From: Flagellimonas algicola
GTDB lineage: Bacteria; Bacteroidota; Bacteroidia; Flavobacteriales; Flavobacteriaceae
Reading direction: 5' to 3'
Length of the DNA: 64,000 nt
NCBI RefSeq assembly: GCF_005937185.1
Contig: NZ_VCNI01000002.1
Coordinates: forward strand, 620,001 to 684,000
Shown: positions 24,730 through 34,244 of the stretch, piece after piece
How positions within the stretch are numbered: position 1 is the stretch's first letter
How the letters are laid out: every line of letters starts with the position of its first letter
Notes under the pieces: generated by a model
Told to the model about the DNA's origin: nothing
What the model saw: the letters and a program-made list of their open reading frames with translations, nothing else
Database searches by the model: none
Program-made: the position numbers and the translations under genes

Positions 24730-25101
24730 CTATTGTTCACCCTTGTCCTTGTCATCAGTTGGGCAAGAACATAGTGCAGCGTATAAGGCAGCATTATTTT
24801 TCTTATCTATTTTGGAACAGACTGCTGGTTTTCTACAACCTTCTCTAGCTCCCTTTTTTTTGATGGGGCTTTCGCCGGATTTACATCGCGCAATACCGTC
24901 CATGATTCCTTTGGCATAATCTATTTGCCCTTTACTTCGCCATTCATCAGCATGTTGTTCTCCTACCCGCATCGCTTCTGAACTATGGCAGTACATTTTT
25001 GCAGTATTCAGTCCTTGCTCAAACGTCCACTTTTCCTGAGCGCTTGAAAAGAAGACCATTGTTAAACCCAAAACTAAGGTCATGTAAAATTTCATATTCA
25101 A
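24730..25101 (-). CDS. Secreted Cys-rich hypothetical protein
   Basis: The 123-residue protein has a Sec signal (FYMTLVLGLTMVFFSSAQ) and a mature part with six Cys (YCHSS, ARCKSG, GCRKPAVCSK, LCSCPTD), which suggests disulfides in the periplasm. It is Lys- and Asp-rich at the end. I recognise no domain. It is convergent with the cold shock gene and followed by tadA-like deaminase on the same strand, but with 73 bp between; operon membership is uncertain. Confidence 0.65.
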   Translation of the reverse strand: MNMKFYMTLVLGLTMVFFSSAQEKWTFEQGLNTAKMYCHSSEAMRVGEQHADEWRSKGQIDYAKGIMDGIARCKSGESPIKKKGAREGCRKPAVCSKIDKKNNAALYAALCSCPTDDKDKGEQ

Positions 25102-25174
25102 TATTTTATACGTTAGAATATCAAATATATGTAATCTTTTTCTTACATAATTATCGGGTGAGAGATATAAAAAG

Positions 25175-25627
25175 TTAATTCAAATTCCGCCGTTGAATAA
25201 AAAACCGTTTAAGCATTTCAGAAGACTCATGCTCCAAAATTCCTCCAACAACCTCGGTTTTGGGATGCATATGGCCTCCCATCACTTTAAATCCCCGTTC
25301 CAAATCGGGAGCGCCATATACCACTCTGGATACCTGACTCCAATACAAGGCTCCAGCGCACATTTGACAGGGTTCCAAAGTCACATATAAGGTACAGCCG
25401 TGTAGATATTTCCCGCCCAAAAAATTGGAAGCAGCGGTGATGGCCTGCATTTCGGCATGAGCAGTAACGTCCTTAAGGCGTTCTGTTAGGTTGTGAGCAC
25501 GTCCAATAATCCTATTGTTGACCGCAACTACAGCCCCTACCGGAACTTCTCCATTTTCAAAGGCAATTTGGGCCTCTTGCAGTGCCTTCTTCATAAAATA
25601 GTTATCGTCGAACGGATTTTCCACCAT
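25175..25627 (-). CDS. tadA: tRNA adenosine deaminase-type nucleoside deaminase
   Basis: The 150-residue protein has the zinc-binding CDA signature: AHAEMQAI (His ligand and catalytic Glu) and LEPCQMCAGAL (two Cys ligands). The layout, with MKKALQEAQIAFENGEVPVGAVV at the start, is that of TadA, which deaminates A34 to inosine in tRNA-Arg(ACG). A guanine deaminase-type relative cannot be fully excluded from the motifs, but the length and PVGAVV segment favour TadA. It is divergent from dxs. Confidence 0.85.
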   Translation of the reverse strand: MVENPFDDNYFMKKALQEAQIAFENGEVPVGAVVAVNNRIIGRAHNLTERLKDVTAHAEMQAITAASNFLGGKYLHGCTLYVTLEPCQMCAGALYWSQVSRVVYGAPDLERGFKVMGGHMHPKTEVVGGILEHESSEMLKRFFIQRRNLN

Positions 25628-25708
25628 TTGTTTGCAATCTTTTATAAGATGGCTAAGCTAAGCATAAATTCAATTTGAGGAATATGGGTACTTTTGTTTT
25701 TTGTTTCC

Positions 25709-27472
25709 TTGAAAAAACTTTTATCACATATCAATTCCCCAAAAGACCTCAAAAAGCTGTCCGCATCAGAGTTGCCCCTTCTCGCGCAAGAACTTCGGGA
25801 ATTCATTATAGATATTGTGGCCACCAAAGAGGGGCACTTAGGTGCCAGCCTTGGGGTTGTGGAACTCACCATTGCGCTACATTATGTTTTTGATACGCCC
25901 AATGACAAACTAATTTGGGATGTGGGACATCAAGCCTATGGCCATAAAATATTGACCGGCAGAAAAGAAATCTTTGACACCAACAGGCAGAAGGATGGGA
26001 TTAGCGGTTTTCCCAAAAGAAGTGAAAGCGAATATGATGATTTTGGCACTGGGCACAGCTCTACCGCTATTTCTGCCATATTGGGAATGGCCATGGCCTC
26101 AAAGCTTCAAGGTGATTATTCCAAACAGCATATTGCCGTGGTCGGAGATGCCTCCATTGCCAGCGGTATGGCTTTTGAAGGCTTGAATCATCTGGGTGTA
26201 TCCAATACCAATGCTCTTATTGTACTGAATGACAATGCCATTGGAATTGACCCAAGTGTGGGTGCATTAAAAAAATACTTGACCAATGTAAAGAAGGGAA
26301 CGGCCAAAGATGAAAATATCTTTGAATGTCTTAATTTGAATTATTCCGGCCCACTGGACGGCCATGATATCCATGCATTGATCGCGGTATTGGAGCTATT
26401 AAAAAATGTTCCAGGGCCAAAACTATTGCACGTCATTACCACAAAAGGGAAAGGTCTAAAAAAGGCTGAAGAAAACCAGGTGGTGTACCATGCTCCGGGA
26501 AAGTTTGACAAATTTACCGGGGAACGTATCCATAAAACCGGGGAAGAACAACCCCCAAAATACCAAGATGTTTTTGGACAGACCCTTGTGGAACTGGCAA
26601 GGAAAAATGAAAGGATTGTAGGAATTACACCAGCGATGCCCTCGGGAAGTTCTTTGAAATTCATGATGGACGAAATTCCAGATAGGGCTTTTGACGTGGG
26701 TATTGCAGAGCAGCATGCCGTCACCTTGGCAGCTGGAATGGCCACTCAAGGATTGATTCCATTCTGCAATATCTACTCCACCTTTTTACAACGCGCCTAC
26801 GACCAGGTTATTCACGATGTTGCTCTGCAAAACCTTCCGGTTGTGTTCTTTTTGGATCGTGCTGGATTGGTGGGTCAGGATGGTCCTACCCATCACGGGG
26901 TTTTTGATCTGGCCTATTTAAGGTGCATTCCCAATCTCACTATTTTTTCTCCCATGAACGAGATGGAACTCCGGAATATAATGTTCACCGTTCAGCAAGG
27001 AACAACAGGGCCCATAGCCATACGCTACCCTAGGGGAAGAGGTGTCAATCTGGAGTGGAAAAACCAGTTTGAACCCATTGTATTAGGCAAAGCACGCTGT
27101 TTACAAGAGGGTTCCAGAATTGCCATCCTCACCATTGGACATATAGGAAATCGAGTTCCACAATTGCTGGAAAAACTGGATAATCCGAATGAAATTGGCC
27201 ATTACGATATGCGTTTCGTCAAACCATTGGATCACAAATTGCTGAAGCACGTCTTTCAGACGTATGACCGTATCATTACAGTGGAAGACGGATGCAAAAT
27301 GGGTGGGTTTGGTTCTGCCATTCTCGAATTTGCCAATCAAGAAAATTTTAAAAATCCAGTTAAGATTTTCGGCATACCTGATAACTTTGTTGAACATGGA
27401 ACAATTTCCGAAACACATACCATGGCTGGTATAGATTTTGATGCAATTTTTTCTTATATAAAATCAACCTAA
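25709..27472 (+). CDS. dxs: 1-deoxy-D-xylulose-5-phosphate synthase
   Basis: The ~587-residue enzyme has thiamine-diphosphate motif GDASIASGMAFEGLNHLG..LIVLNDN and the transketolase second domain with FFLDRAGLVGQDGPTHHG and SPMNEMELRNIM. It condenses pyruvate with glyceraldehyde 3-phosphate, the first step of the MEP isoprenoid pathway; it supplies the polyprenyl synthase at 10379 and carotenoids. No ATG fits the start. I chose the TTG at 25709 (LKKLLSHINSP), the same as the usual family start, rather than the TTG at 25694, which lies in the -7-like element TACTTTTG (25689-25696). Confidence 0.95.
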   Translation: MKKLLSHINSPKDLKKLSASELPLLAQELREFIIDIVATKEGHLGASLGVVELTIALHYVFDTPNDKLIWDVGHQAYGHKILTGRKEIFDTNRQKDGISGFPKRSESEYDDFGTGHSSTAISAILGMAMASKLQGDYSKQHIAVVGDASIASGMAFEGLNHLGVSNTNALIVLNDNAIGIDPSVGALKKYLTNVKKGTAKDENIFECLNLNYSGPLDGHDIHALIAVLELLKNVPGPKLLHVITTKGKGLKKAEENQVVYHAPGKFDKFTGERIHKTGEEQPPKYQDVFGQTLVELARKNERIVGITPAMPSGSSLKFMMDEIPDRAFDVGIAEQHAVTLAAGMATQGLIPFCNIYSTFLQRAYDQVIHDVALQNLPVVFFLDRAGLVGQDGPTHHGVFDLAYLRCIPNLTIFSPMNEMELRNIMFTVQQGTTGPIAIRYPRGRGVNLEWKNQFEPIVLGKARCLQEGSRIAILTIGHIGNRVPQLLEKLDNPNEIGHYDMRFVKPLDHKLLKHVFQTYDRIITVEDGCKMGGFGSAILEFANQENFKNPVKIFGIPDNFVEHGTISETHTMAGIDFDAIFSYIKST

Positions 27473-27478
27473 TCCAAA

Positions 27479-28537
27479 ATGCGATCAACCCTTTTACTGT
27501 TTCTTTTCTTTGCAGTATCCTATTCCATCAGTGCACAGGTAAATCCTTTAAATGTTTTCGAGAAAGACTCCGTTGAACCTGGTTTTCAGGTGGTAAAAAT
27601 CAAGGATGTCAAATTGAAATATCTTACCAGGGCGGCCCGACTGACAGACCCAAGAACACCATTGAACCGCGTAAAGCCTTTGCTTAAGAAGTACAAAAAA
27701 TTTGTCCCCCAGTCCTTTTGGAAAAAAACCAATGAACTGGGCATTAACTTAAATGAAGTGGCCTTTGTAAACTGGAATGCGGGTGGTGACAATTCGGTTT
27801 CGGCTTTGGCCAATGCAAGATTTACCCGGAATTACAAGTTCAGATACCTTACTTGGAACAATGATCTGCGGCTGCGCTATGGTCTAAATGCCCAAGAAGG
27901 ACGACAGCTTCGAAAAACGGATGATCAAATTCGGATCGCTTCAACCTTTGGTTTTAGAAAGGATACCATAACCAATTGGTACTATTCTGTGAAGGCCAAC
28001 TTTAACACGCAGTTTTCCAATGGTTACAAATATCCCGATAGGACCAACCCCATTTCCCGTTTTATGGCACCCGGTTACTTATTCCTTGGAGCTGGAACCT
28101 CCTATATTCCTGATGGGAAGAAATTTAATCTGTATATTTCCCCTATTACCCAAAAGGCAACCTTTGTCCTGGACGAAGAACTATCCAGCCAGGGTGTTTT
28201 TGGAGTAGAGGCAGACGAACACATCTTTATGGAATTTGGTTTTTTAGTGACCAATTCGTGGGAAACGGAAATATTGAAAAATGTGCTGATGAATCATCGA
28301 CTTAGTCTGTATAGTGACTATATTGAAAGTTTTGGCAATGTTGATGTGGATTGGGAACTCAACTTTAATCTCACGGTCAATAAATTTATCAAAGCCAATA
28401 TTGGAACACACTTGATTTTTGATGACGACATAAAGTTTGATGAGGTGGCAGATGCCGATGGAAACATTATAGACCCGGGAATTCCTAGAATCCAATTCAA
28501 ACAATTGTTGGGGGTTGGACTCAATTATGCCTTCTAA
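27479..28537 (+). CDS. DUF3078 outer-membrane beta-barrel protein
   Basis: The 352-residue protein has a signal peptide (LLLFLFFAVSYSISAQ) followed by the DUF3078 layout: a stretch with FWKKTNELGINLNEVAFVNWNAGGDNSVSALANARF and repeated amphipathic strands (ANARF, FRYLTW, RIASTFGF), consistent with an outer-membrane barrel. It starts 6 bp after the dxs stop codon, so it is probably in one operon with it. Function of the family is not known. Its stop shares CTAA with the convergent dGTPase gene. Confidence 0.88.
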   Translation: MRSTLLLFLFFAVSYSISAQVNPLNVFEKDSVEPGFQVVKIKDVKLKYLTRAARLTDPRTPLNRVKPLLKKYKKFVPQSFWKKTNELGINLNEVAFVNWNAGGDNSVSALANARFTRNYKFRYLTWNNDLRLRYGLNAQEGRQLRKTDDQIRIASTFGFRKDTITNWYYSVKANFNTQFSNGYKYPDRTNPISRFMAPGYLFLGAGTSYIPDGKKFNLYISPITQKATFVLDEELSSQGVFGVEADEHIFMEFGFLVTNSWETEILKNVLMNHRLSLYSDYIESFGNVDVDWELNFNLTVNKFIKANIGTHLIFDDDIKFDEVADADGNIIDPGIPRIQFKQLLGVGLNYAF

Positions 28538-29892
28538 AACTCTTTCCCCATAAGTTTGTTGTGCAAGTGTACAGCCGCACTATCCGATAAACTGGCCACA
28601 TAGCAACTTGTGTCCAAGAGGATTTTATAGACCGATGCATCCGTGTTGCTGTAATTTTCCGGAAGACTTTTGACCAACAATTTATCATAATTGGTTCCTT
28701 TGCCATTCTTGATATTGAGCAGGGACGTGGTGTAGATATCCAATATATCCGAAATAATCCGATACCCCGCCAATTCCTTGTCTATGACTTCTTGGGATTG
28801 ATAAACTTTTTCAACACTCAATTTGATGATGTCATCTACCTGGGCCTGGTACTTTCCCTTGTCCAACAAGGCAGACGCAAAGCCGCCGGTCATGATTTCA
28901 TCGGAATATCTGTCAAAGACCTCAACCGCATCCCTGATCAGGGTATTGATGGCCAAGGCCCGCAAATAACTCAACCGGTCGCTTGAACTTGCTATGGCAT
29001 TGTATTTCTTGGTATTGATATTGTCCTTCACCAAATTAATGAGATATTCCAAAGCATATTCCTCCGGAATAAGACCTAGATTGATCCCATCTTCAAAGTC
29101 GATGATGGTATAACAAATATCATCCGCCGCCTCTACCAAATAGGTCAAAGGATGTCTAAAGAAACCTATATCAGGATGGCTGGGGTTTTTAACCAATCCA
29201 ATTTCTTCCACCACCTCCAAAAAAATGTCCTTTTCGGATTGAAAGAAACCAAACTTCTTGTCAGCGATATGCTTTGAGGGTTTTTTGGGCAGTGATCCTT
29301 TGGGGTATTTCATAAAAGCACCTAAAGAACCATAGCTTAATCGCAAACCTCCTGGAATACCTTCTTTGGATTCCGTAAGCAATTTGAATCCGTTGGCATT
29401 GCCTTCAAAATCCACCAAATCCTGATATTCATTGTCCGTCAAATAGCTTTTGAAGGCTTTTCCATTCCCTTGCGCAAAGAAATTACCAATAGATTTTTCA
29501 CCACTGTGTCCAAATGGTGGATTCCCAATATCATGGGCCAATGCAGCAGCAGCCACAATAGCTCCAAAATCATTGAATTGATATCCATGAATCTCCGTCA
29601 AATAAGGGTTTTTGGCCAAGATTTGTTGTCCGGCCACTCGGCCCAAACTTCGTCCCACCACGGAAACCTCTAGACTATGGGTCAGCCTTGTATGTACAAA
29701 AGCCTTTTTAGATCCAACACTTATGGGCATGGGAACAACTTGGGTCTTGTCTTGGAGACTTCGGAATGCCGAGGAGAAAATAATTCGATCATAATCCACC
29801 TCAAAACCCAACCGGGTTTCATTTTGCTCCTTTCGCAATCTTTTATGGGTATCTCCTTGCCGTTTTAGAGACAATAATTGTTCCCAATCCAT
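28534..29892 (-). CDS. dgt: dGTP triphosphohydrolase (HD domain)
   Basis: The 452-residue protein contains the HD-domain metal residues in HTRLTHSLEVS and AALAHDIGNPPFGHSGE near residue 118, typical of dGTPase-like enzymes that cut dGTP to deoxyguanosine and triphosphate. The N-terminal ETRLGFEVDYDRIIFSSAFRSLQDKTQV is also family-typical. I chose ATG 29892 (MDWEQLLSLKRQGD); the frame extends upstream to 29988, but that part is not conserved in type. Substrate range among dNTPs varies in this family. It is divergent from the PiT transporter. Confidence 0.9.
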   Translation of the reverse strand: MDWEQLLSLKRQGDTHKRLRKEQNETRLGFEVDYDRIIFSSAFRSLQDKTQVVPMPISVGSKKAFVHTRLTHSLEVSVVGRSLGRVAGQQILAKNPYLTEIHGYQFNDFGAIVAAAALAHDIGNPPFGHSGEKSIGNFFAQGNGKAFKSYLTDNEYQDLVDFEGNANGFKLLTESKEGIPGGLRLSYGSLGAFMKYPKGSLPKKPSKHIADKKFGFFQSEKDIFLEVVEEIGLVKNPSHPDIGFFRHPLTYLVEAADDICYTIIDFEDGINLGLIPEEYALEYLINLVKDNINTKKYNAIASSSDRLSYLRALAINTLIRDAVEVFDRYSDEIMTGGFASALLDKGKYQAQVDDIIKLSVEKVYQSQEVIDKELAGYRIISDILDIYTTSLLNIKNGKGTNYDKLLVKSLPENYSNTDASVYKILLDTSCYVASLSDSAAVHLHNKLMGKEF

Positions 29893-29965
29893 AGGTGATT
29901 TAGTTTTGGACGAAGATATGTCAAAAGACATAGCACAACTCGGAAAAGCCCATATATTTGCATGA

Positions 29966-30030
29966 TTTGTTACGTGATTTGGTAACACTTTGGTAACTTG
30001 ATTTCGAATTTATAATGGCATTTTTGCCAT
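29966..30030 (+). promoter_or_regulatory. Direct repeats and hairpin before the PiT transporter gene
   Basis: TTTGTTAC (29966-29973), TTTGGTAAC (29978-29986) and TTTGGTAAC (29989-29997) are repeated at 12- and 11-bp steps. A perfect hairpin ATGGCA-TTTT-TGCCAT (30015-30030) follows, 12 bp before ATG 30043. A -7-like TATATTTG is at 29953-29960, so the repeats may lie in the 5' leader. No gene is in 29893-30042. Confidence 0.4.
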
Positions 30031-30042
30031 ATTTCTTTTTTG

Positions 30043-32319
30043 ATGGGGGAGAACATCTATATTTTCATGGTTATTGCTTTGGGAATCTTGGCAATTACCG
30101 ATTTGGTAGTGGGTGTCAGCAATGATGCCGTTAACTTCTTAAACTCCGCAATCGGGTCCAAGGCCATATCCTTCAAGACCATTATGATCATTGCAAGTGT
30201 TGGTATAGCTTTTGGTGCAATGTCATCTAGCGGAATGATGGAAGTAGCCAGAAAGGGAATCTTCAATCCGGGTGAATTTGTCTTTGAAGAAATCATGTTC
30301 ATATTCATGGCGGTCATGATCACGGACATACTGCTGCTGGATTTTTTCAACACCCTGGGAATGCCTACTTCTACCACGGTTTCCATTGTTTTTGAACTCT
30401 TGGGAGCCTCCGTTGCCATTTCCTTGGTGAAAATCATCAAAGTGGATGGGACCTTCTCTGATTTGGGCGCATACATCAACACGGATAAAGCCGCACAGAT
30501 TATTTTCGGAATACTTTTATCGGTCTTTATAGCCTTTACCATAGGAGCTATTATTCAATTTATATCACGGCTCTTGATCTCATTTGATTTTAAGTCGAAA
30601 CCGAAATGGGTAGAGTCCATTTATGGCGGATTGGCCATCTCCGCCATCATATATTTCATTTTGGTAAAGGGTTTGAAAAGTGCTGCCCTGTTCAATGATT
30701 CCGTTTCGACCTTCGTGGCCGAACAGCCTTTTTTGTTCATCTTGGCAAACATCATCATCTGGAGTTTCATCTCCTATATCTTGGCTGTTTTTCTAAGATG
30801 GAACATCTACAAAATCGTAATTGCTTTTGGGACTTTTGCATTGGCCATGGCTTTTGCAGGGAACGATCTTGTCAATTTTATCGGTGTTCCAATTGCCGCA
30901 TTACAGTCATTTCAAGATTGGCAAATTTCTGGGATTGCACCTAGTGAGTTTAACATGCGTGGTCTGTCGGCTGCGGTTCAGACACCCACCTTGCTTTTGC
31001 TATTGTCCGGAGGCATCATGGTAATCACCCTTTGGTTTTCTTCCAAAGCCAAAAGCGTTGTCAAAACCAGTGTGGACCTTTCCAGACAGGATGAGGGTGA
31101 AGAGCGCTTCCAACCCAATTATCTTTCAAGACAATTGGTAAAGTTTAGTATTACGGCCTTTTCCAACTTAGGTAAGGTCGTTCCTCCATCCATACAAAAA
31201 AGGGTGGATAAACAATTTGTGCTTCCCAATATTTATGTACCAAAAACCAAGGTACAAGATCAACCTGCCTTTGATCTTATCAGGGCTTCCGTGAATCTTA
31301 TGGTGGCCAGTGTTTTGATTTCCATTGCCACATCCATGAAACTTCCTTTGTCAACAACTTATGTGACTTTTATGGTGGCCATGGGGACCTCTTTGGCAGA
31401 CCGTGCATGGGGAGCGGAAAGTGCCGTGTATAGGGTTGCAGGGGTTTTGAATGTGATTGGAGGTTGGTTCTTTACCGCGCTCAGTGCATTTGTGGCAGCA
31501 GCCATAATCGCCTATATCCTGCACTTGGGCAAATTTGTAGCTCTGATTGTTCTACTACTTTTTGCGGCCGTAATCCTGCTGCGCAACTACTTGTCCCATA
31601 ACAGAAAAAACAAGGTGATCAAAGCGGAAGATAGTCTACGAAGGGCAGAAAGCAGTTCCATTCAAGGGGTCATTGAGGAAAGTGCCAGTAACATCGCCAA
31701 TGTAATCAAAAGAACGAATAAGATTTATACCAATTCCATAAATGGATTGGCTAAACAGGATTTGGAGCTTTTAAAGAAAAACAAGAAACAGGGCGCCAAA
31801 CTTTCATCTGAAATAGAGGATCTAAGAAATCATCTTTTCTTCTTTATCAAGAATCTGGATGAGGCTAATGTAGGGGCAAGTAATTTTTACATCAATACCT
31901 TGACCCACTTAACGGATATGTCCCAATCCCTGGAGTACATCGGTAAAGTGAGCCATAAACATGTGAACAACAACCACAAAAAGTTAAAATACAATCAAAT
32001 CAAGGAGCTAAAAGAACTTGATTATAAGATTGATTCACTTTTTGAGCAAGGGTATAAAATATTTGAAAATCGATCCTTTGAGGATATCCAAAGCGTTTTG
32101 GAAACTCGTAAGGAACTCTTCAATTTGGTGTCGGACAAGATAGCCCGTCAGATATCAAGAACAAGAACAGAAGAGTCTAGTCCCAAGAACACGACACTTT
32201 ACTTTTCCCTATTGACCGAGAGCAAGGATTTAATAGAAGTTATCTATGAGCTTTTGGAACTCTACTTTGTGGAACACGACAGTTCTGTGGAGCCTGCCCG
32301 TATCCCCGGTTCCGAGTAA
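30043..32319 (+). CDS. PiT-family phosphate transporter with PhoU-like C-terminal domain
   Basis: The 758-residue protein has the two PiT signature repeats: NDAVNFLNSAIGSKAISFKT near residue 30 and PLSTTYVTFMVAMGTSLADRAW near residue 430. Between and around are ~12 membrane helices. After residue ~530 comes a long soluble helical region (EESASNIANVIKRTNKIYT...KKLSSEIEDLRNHLFFFIK), PhoU-like, so the protein seems to be a transporter fused to its own regulator. PiT carriers import metal-phosphate with H+ or Na+. ATG 30043 is chosen over the TTG at 30040. Phosphate control is suggested by the repeats in front. Confidence 0.93.
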   Translation: MGENIYIFMVIALGILAITDLVVGVSNDAVNFLNSAIGSKAISFKTIMIIASVGIAFGAMSSSGMMEVARKGIFNPGEFVFEEIMFIFMAVMITDILLLDFFNTLGMPTSTTVSIVFELLGASVAISLVKIIKVDGTFSDLGAYINTDKAAQIIFGILLSVFIAFTIGAIIQFISRLLISFDFKSKPKWVESIYGGLAISAIIYFILVKGLKSAALFNDSVSTFVAEQPFLFILANIIIWSFISYILAVFLRWNIYKIVIAFGTFALAMAFAGNDLVNFIGVPIAALQSFQDWQISGIAPSEFNMRGLSAAVQTPTLLLLLSGGIMVITLWFSSKAKSVVKTSVDLSRQDEGEERFQPNYLSRQLVKFSITAFSNLGKVVPPSIQKRVDKQFVLPNIYVPKTKVQDQPAFDLIRASVNLMVASVLISIATSMKLPLSTTYVTFMVAMGTSLADRAWGAESAVYRVAGVLNVIGGWFFTALSAFVAAAIIAYILHLGKFVALIVLLLFAAVILLRNYLSHNRKNKVIKAEDSLRRAESSSIQGVIEESASNIANVIKRTNKIYTNSINGLAKQDLELLKKNKKQGAKLSSEIEDLRNHLFFFIKNLDEANVGASNFYINTLTHLTDMSQSLEYIGKVSHKHVNNNHKKLKYNQIKELKELDYKIDSLFEQGYKIFENRSFEDIQSVLETRKELFNLVSDKIARQISRTRTEESSPKNTTLYFSLLTESKDLIEVIYELLELYFVEHDSSVEPARIPGSE

Positions 32320-32337
32320 TTTAATTAACTTGCCGGC

Positions 32338-33054
32338 ATGCGTTATCTTACTTTTATACTGACTTTGCTCATCTGCAATGTCCTTCAGGCCCAAACAGCC
32401 CTATCTGCTGATGAATTGCTGGAAAGAACCATTAATTTTCATGACCCAAACGGGCAATGGTCCACTTTTAACAGCGAGTTTGTGGTGCGCATGGAAACCC
32501 CAAAGTCAGAGGATCGCACCAGTGTAATTGCACTAAATGTTCCAAAGCAACAATTTGGGTTGATGGTGGAACAAAATGGGAACCAATTTGGTTTCAAGTT
32601 TGAAAAACAGCAATGCACCACCACTTTAAATGGCAGTTCCGAAATATCCGAGGAGCAACGGAAAGAATTTCGTTTGACCTGTGATCGTGGAAAAATCATG
32701 CGGGATTATTACACCTACCTCTATGGACTACCCATGAAGATCAAAGATCCTGGTGCTGTGCTGGACAGCAAAGTCCAAACTAAAACCTTCAAGGGGAAGG
32801 AATATCTGGTTTTAAAGGTAAGCTACGAAGAGGGTGTGGGCAACGATGTCTGGTATTTCTATTTTGACCCTGAAACCTACGCTATGGTGGTCTATCAATT
32901 TTATCATGATGAATCCAAGGGTGATGGAGAGTACATTTTACTACAAGGTTTGGAGGGGGTCAACGGCATAAAAATGCCCAAAACCAGAGCGTGGTACTAC
33001 AACAAGGATGATAAATATCTAGGGACGGATATCCTGTCCAACAAGACCGAATAG
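32338..33054 (+). CDS. DUF6503 family secreted protein
   Basis: The 238-residue protein has a signal peptide (MRYLTFILTLLICNVLQAQ) and the DUF6503 pattern: LLERTINFHDPNGQWSTFNSEFVVRMETPK, then VWYFYFDPETYAMVVYQFYHDESKGDGEYI and TRAWYYNKDDKYLGTDIL. It is probably a periplasmic LolA/LppX-like beta-sheet protein, by shape; family function is not known. It starts 18 bp after the phosphate transporter, so the two are probably co-transcribed. It is convergent with nadD, one base between the stop codons. Confidence 0.85.
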   Translation: MRYLTFILTLLICNVLQAQTALSADELLERTINFHDPNGQWSTFNSEFVVRMETPKSEDRTSVIALNVPKQQFGLMVEQNGNQFGFKFEKQQCTTTLNGSSEISEEQRKEFRLTCDRGKIMRDYYTYLYGLPMKIKDPGAVLDSKVQTKTFKGKEYLVLKVSYEEGVGNDVWYFYFDPETYAMVVYQFYHDESKGDGEYILLQGLEGVNGIKMPKTRAWYYNKDDKYLGTDILSNKTE

Positions 33055-33055
33055 A

Positions 33056-33640
33056 CTATCGATAAAAATTCATCTCATCCATATACTTCCAAACCGCTTC
33101 GGGAAGCAAGGCTCTAATACTTTTCCCTTCCTTATGTGATTTGCGAATAAAGGTGGAGGAGATTTCCATAATAGGGGCATTCACCCTATGAATTTTTGGA
33201 TGATCCTTAAATTGGTGTTCCAAAGTACTTTCCGAAATTCTGGGATACACATAAATGGAATGATTTTCCAATATGGTCCCATAATTTTTCCATTTGTGGA
33301 AACTCTTAAGATTATCCTCTCCCATAATCAGGGAAAACTGATATTCCTTTCCAAACTGTTCGTCCAGATGAACCAATGTATTGACCGTATAGTTGGGTTG
33401 TGGTAGGTTGAATTCAATTTTACTGGGTTTCAACTTTGGATAATCCTGAACCGCTTCATAAACCATCTGATATCTGTGATGGTCATCCAACAGCGTTTGC
33501 TTGGCCTTAAACGGACTTTGCGGGGTAATTACAAACCAAACCTCATCCAAGTTGGAAAACTCCACCATATGATTTGCAATGACCAAATGGCCTATATGAA
33601 TGGGGTTGAACGTACCAAAGTAAAGTCCTACCTGTTTCAT
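33056..33640 (-). CDS. nadD: Nicotinate-nucleotide adenylyltransferase
   Basis: The 194-residue enzyme has the nucleotidyltransferase motifs GTFNPIHIGHLVIANHM (HxGH type) and ISSTFIRKSHKEG (ISxTxIR). It adds AMP to nicotinate mononucleotide to make deamido-NAD. I start it at ATG 33640 (MKQVGLYF); the longer frame from 33682 would overlap gmk. It is the last gene of the yicC-gmk-nadD operon. Confidence 0.96.
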   Translation of the reverse strand: MKQVGLYFGTFNPIHIGHLVIANHMVEFSNLDEVWFVITPQSPFKAKQTLLDDHHRYQMVYEAVQDYPKLKPSKIEFNLPQPNYTVNTLVHLDEQFGKEYQFSLIMGEDNLKSFHKWKNYGTILENHSIYVYPRISESTLEHQFKDHPKIHRVNAPIMEISSTFIRKSHKEGKSIRALLPEAVWKYMDEMNFYR

Positions 33641-33644
33641 CTTG

Positions 33645-34244
33645 CTATTTTTCCTCGAAATCAGGAATTTCTGCTCCAACAAATTCCGCTACCAGCTTGT
33701 GGGATTCTTGAAATGCCACGTCAAGGTCATAGTTCTTGATCACCTTGTCAAACTGTGGGGCCGTGGCCAATTCTACCGAAGCTTTGGCCACACGCATATT
33801 TATCTTGTCCTCACTTTCAGTGCTTCGCTTTTTAAGGCGAATCTTAAGTTCATCAACACTTGGTGGTTTTACAAAAACCGCTAAAGTTTCTTCTGGAAAC
33901 TTCTTTTTGATTCGGAGTCCTCCAACCACATCAATATCAAAAATCACATTTTTCCCTTCGGCCCATAATCGCTCCACCTCACTGTTCAAAGTACCATAGA
34001 AATTATCTCGGTACACTTCTTCCCATTCTAGGAAATCGCCATTTTTAATATGCTTTTTAAACTCTGGAATGGACATAAAGTAATAATTGATTCCATCCCG
34101 CTCCTCCCCTCTTTGAGGTCTGGATGTCGCCGAAACCGAAAAGGCCAAATTGAGTTCAGGTTGTTCCAAAAGATGTCTAACAATGGTGGTTTTTCCACTG
34201 CCCGAAGGGGCTGAAAAGATAATGAGCTTCCCTCCTTTTTTCAT
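33645..34244 (-). CDS. gmk: Guanylate kinase
   Basis: The 199-residue enzyme has the P-loop FSAPSGSGKTTIVRHLL, the GMP-binding SATSRPQRGEERDGINYYF and the helical lid. It phosphorylates GMP to GDP with ATP. It overlaps the yicC gene end by ATGA (34241-34244) and is 4 bp from nadD. The operon yicC-gmk-nadD is a known conserved arrangement in Bacteroidota. Confidence 0.97.
   Translation of the reverse strand: MKKGGKLIIFSAPSGSGKTTIVRHLLEQPELNLAFSVSATSRPQRGEERDGINYYFMSIPEFKKHIKNGDFLEWEEVYRDNFYGTLNSEVERLWAEGKNVIFDIDVVGGLRIKKKFPEETLAVFVKPPSVDELKIRLKKRSTESEDKINMRVAKASVELATAPQFDKVIKNYDLDVAFQESHKLVAEFVGAEIPDFEEK

Noticed and set aside
25675-25893. ATG-start frame over the beginning of dxs
   Set aside because: It is in another frame than dxs and ends after 72 codons; family comparison places the dxs start at a TTG in the right frame.
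30057-30542. 161-residue antisense frame in the PiT gene
   Set aside because: Low-complexity mirror of membrane helices (Met/Ile/Lys/Ser-rich); the PiT reading frame explains the DNA.
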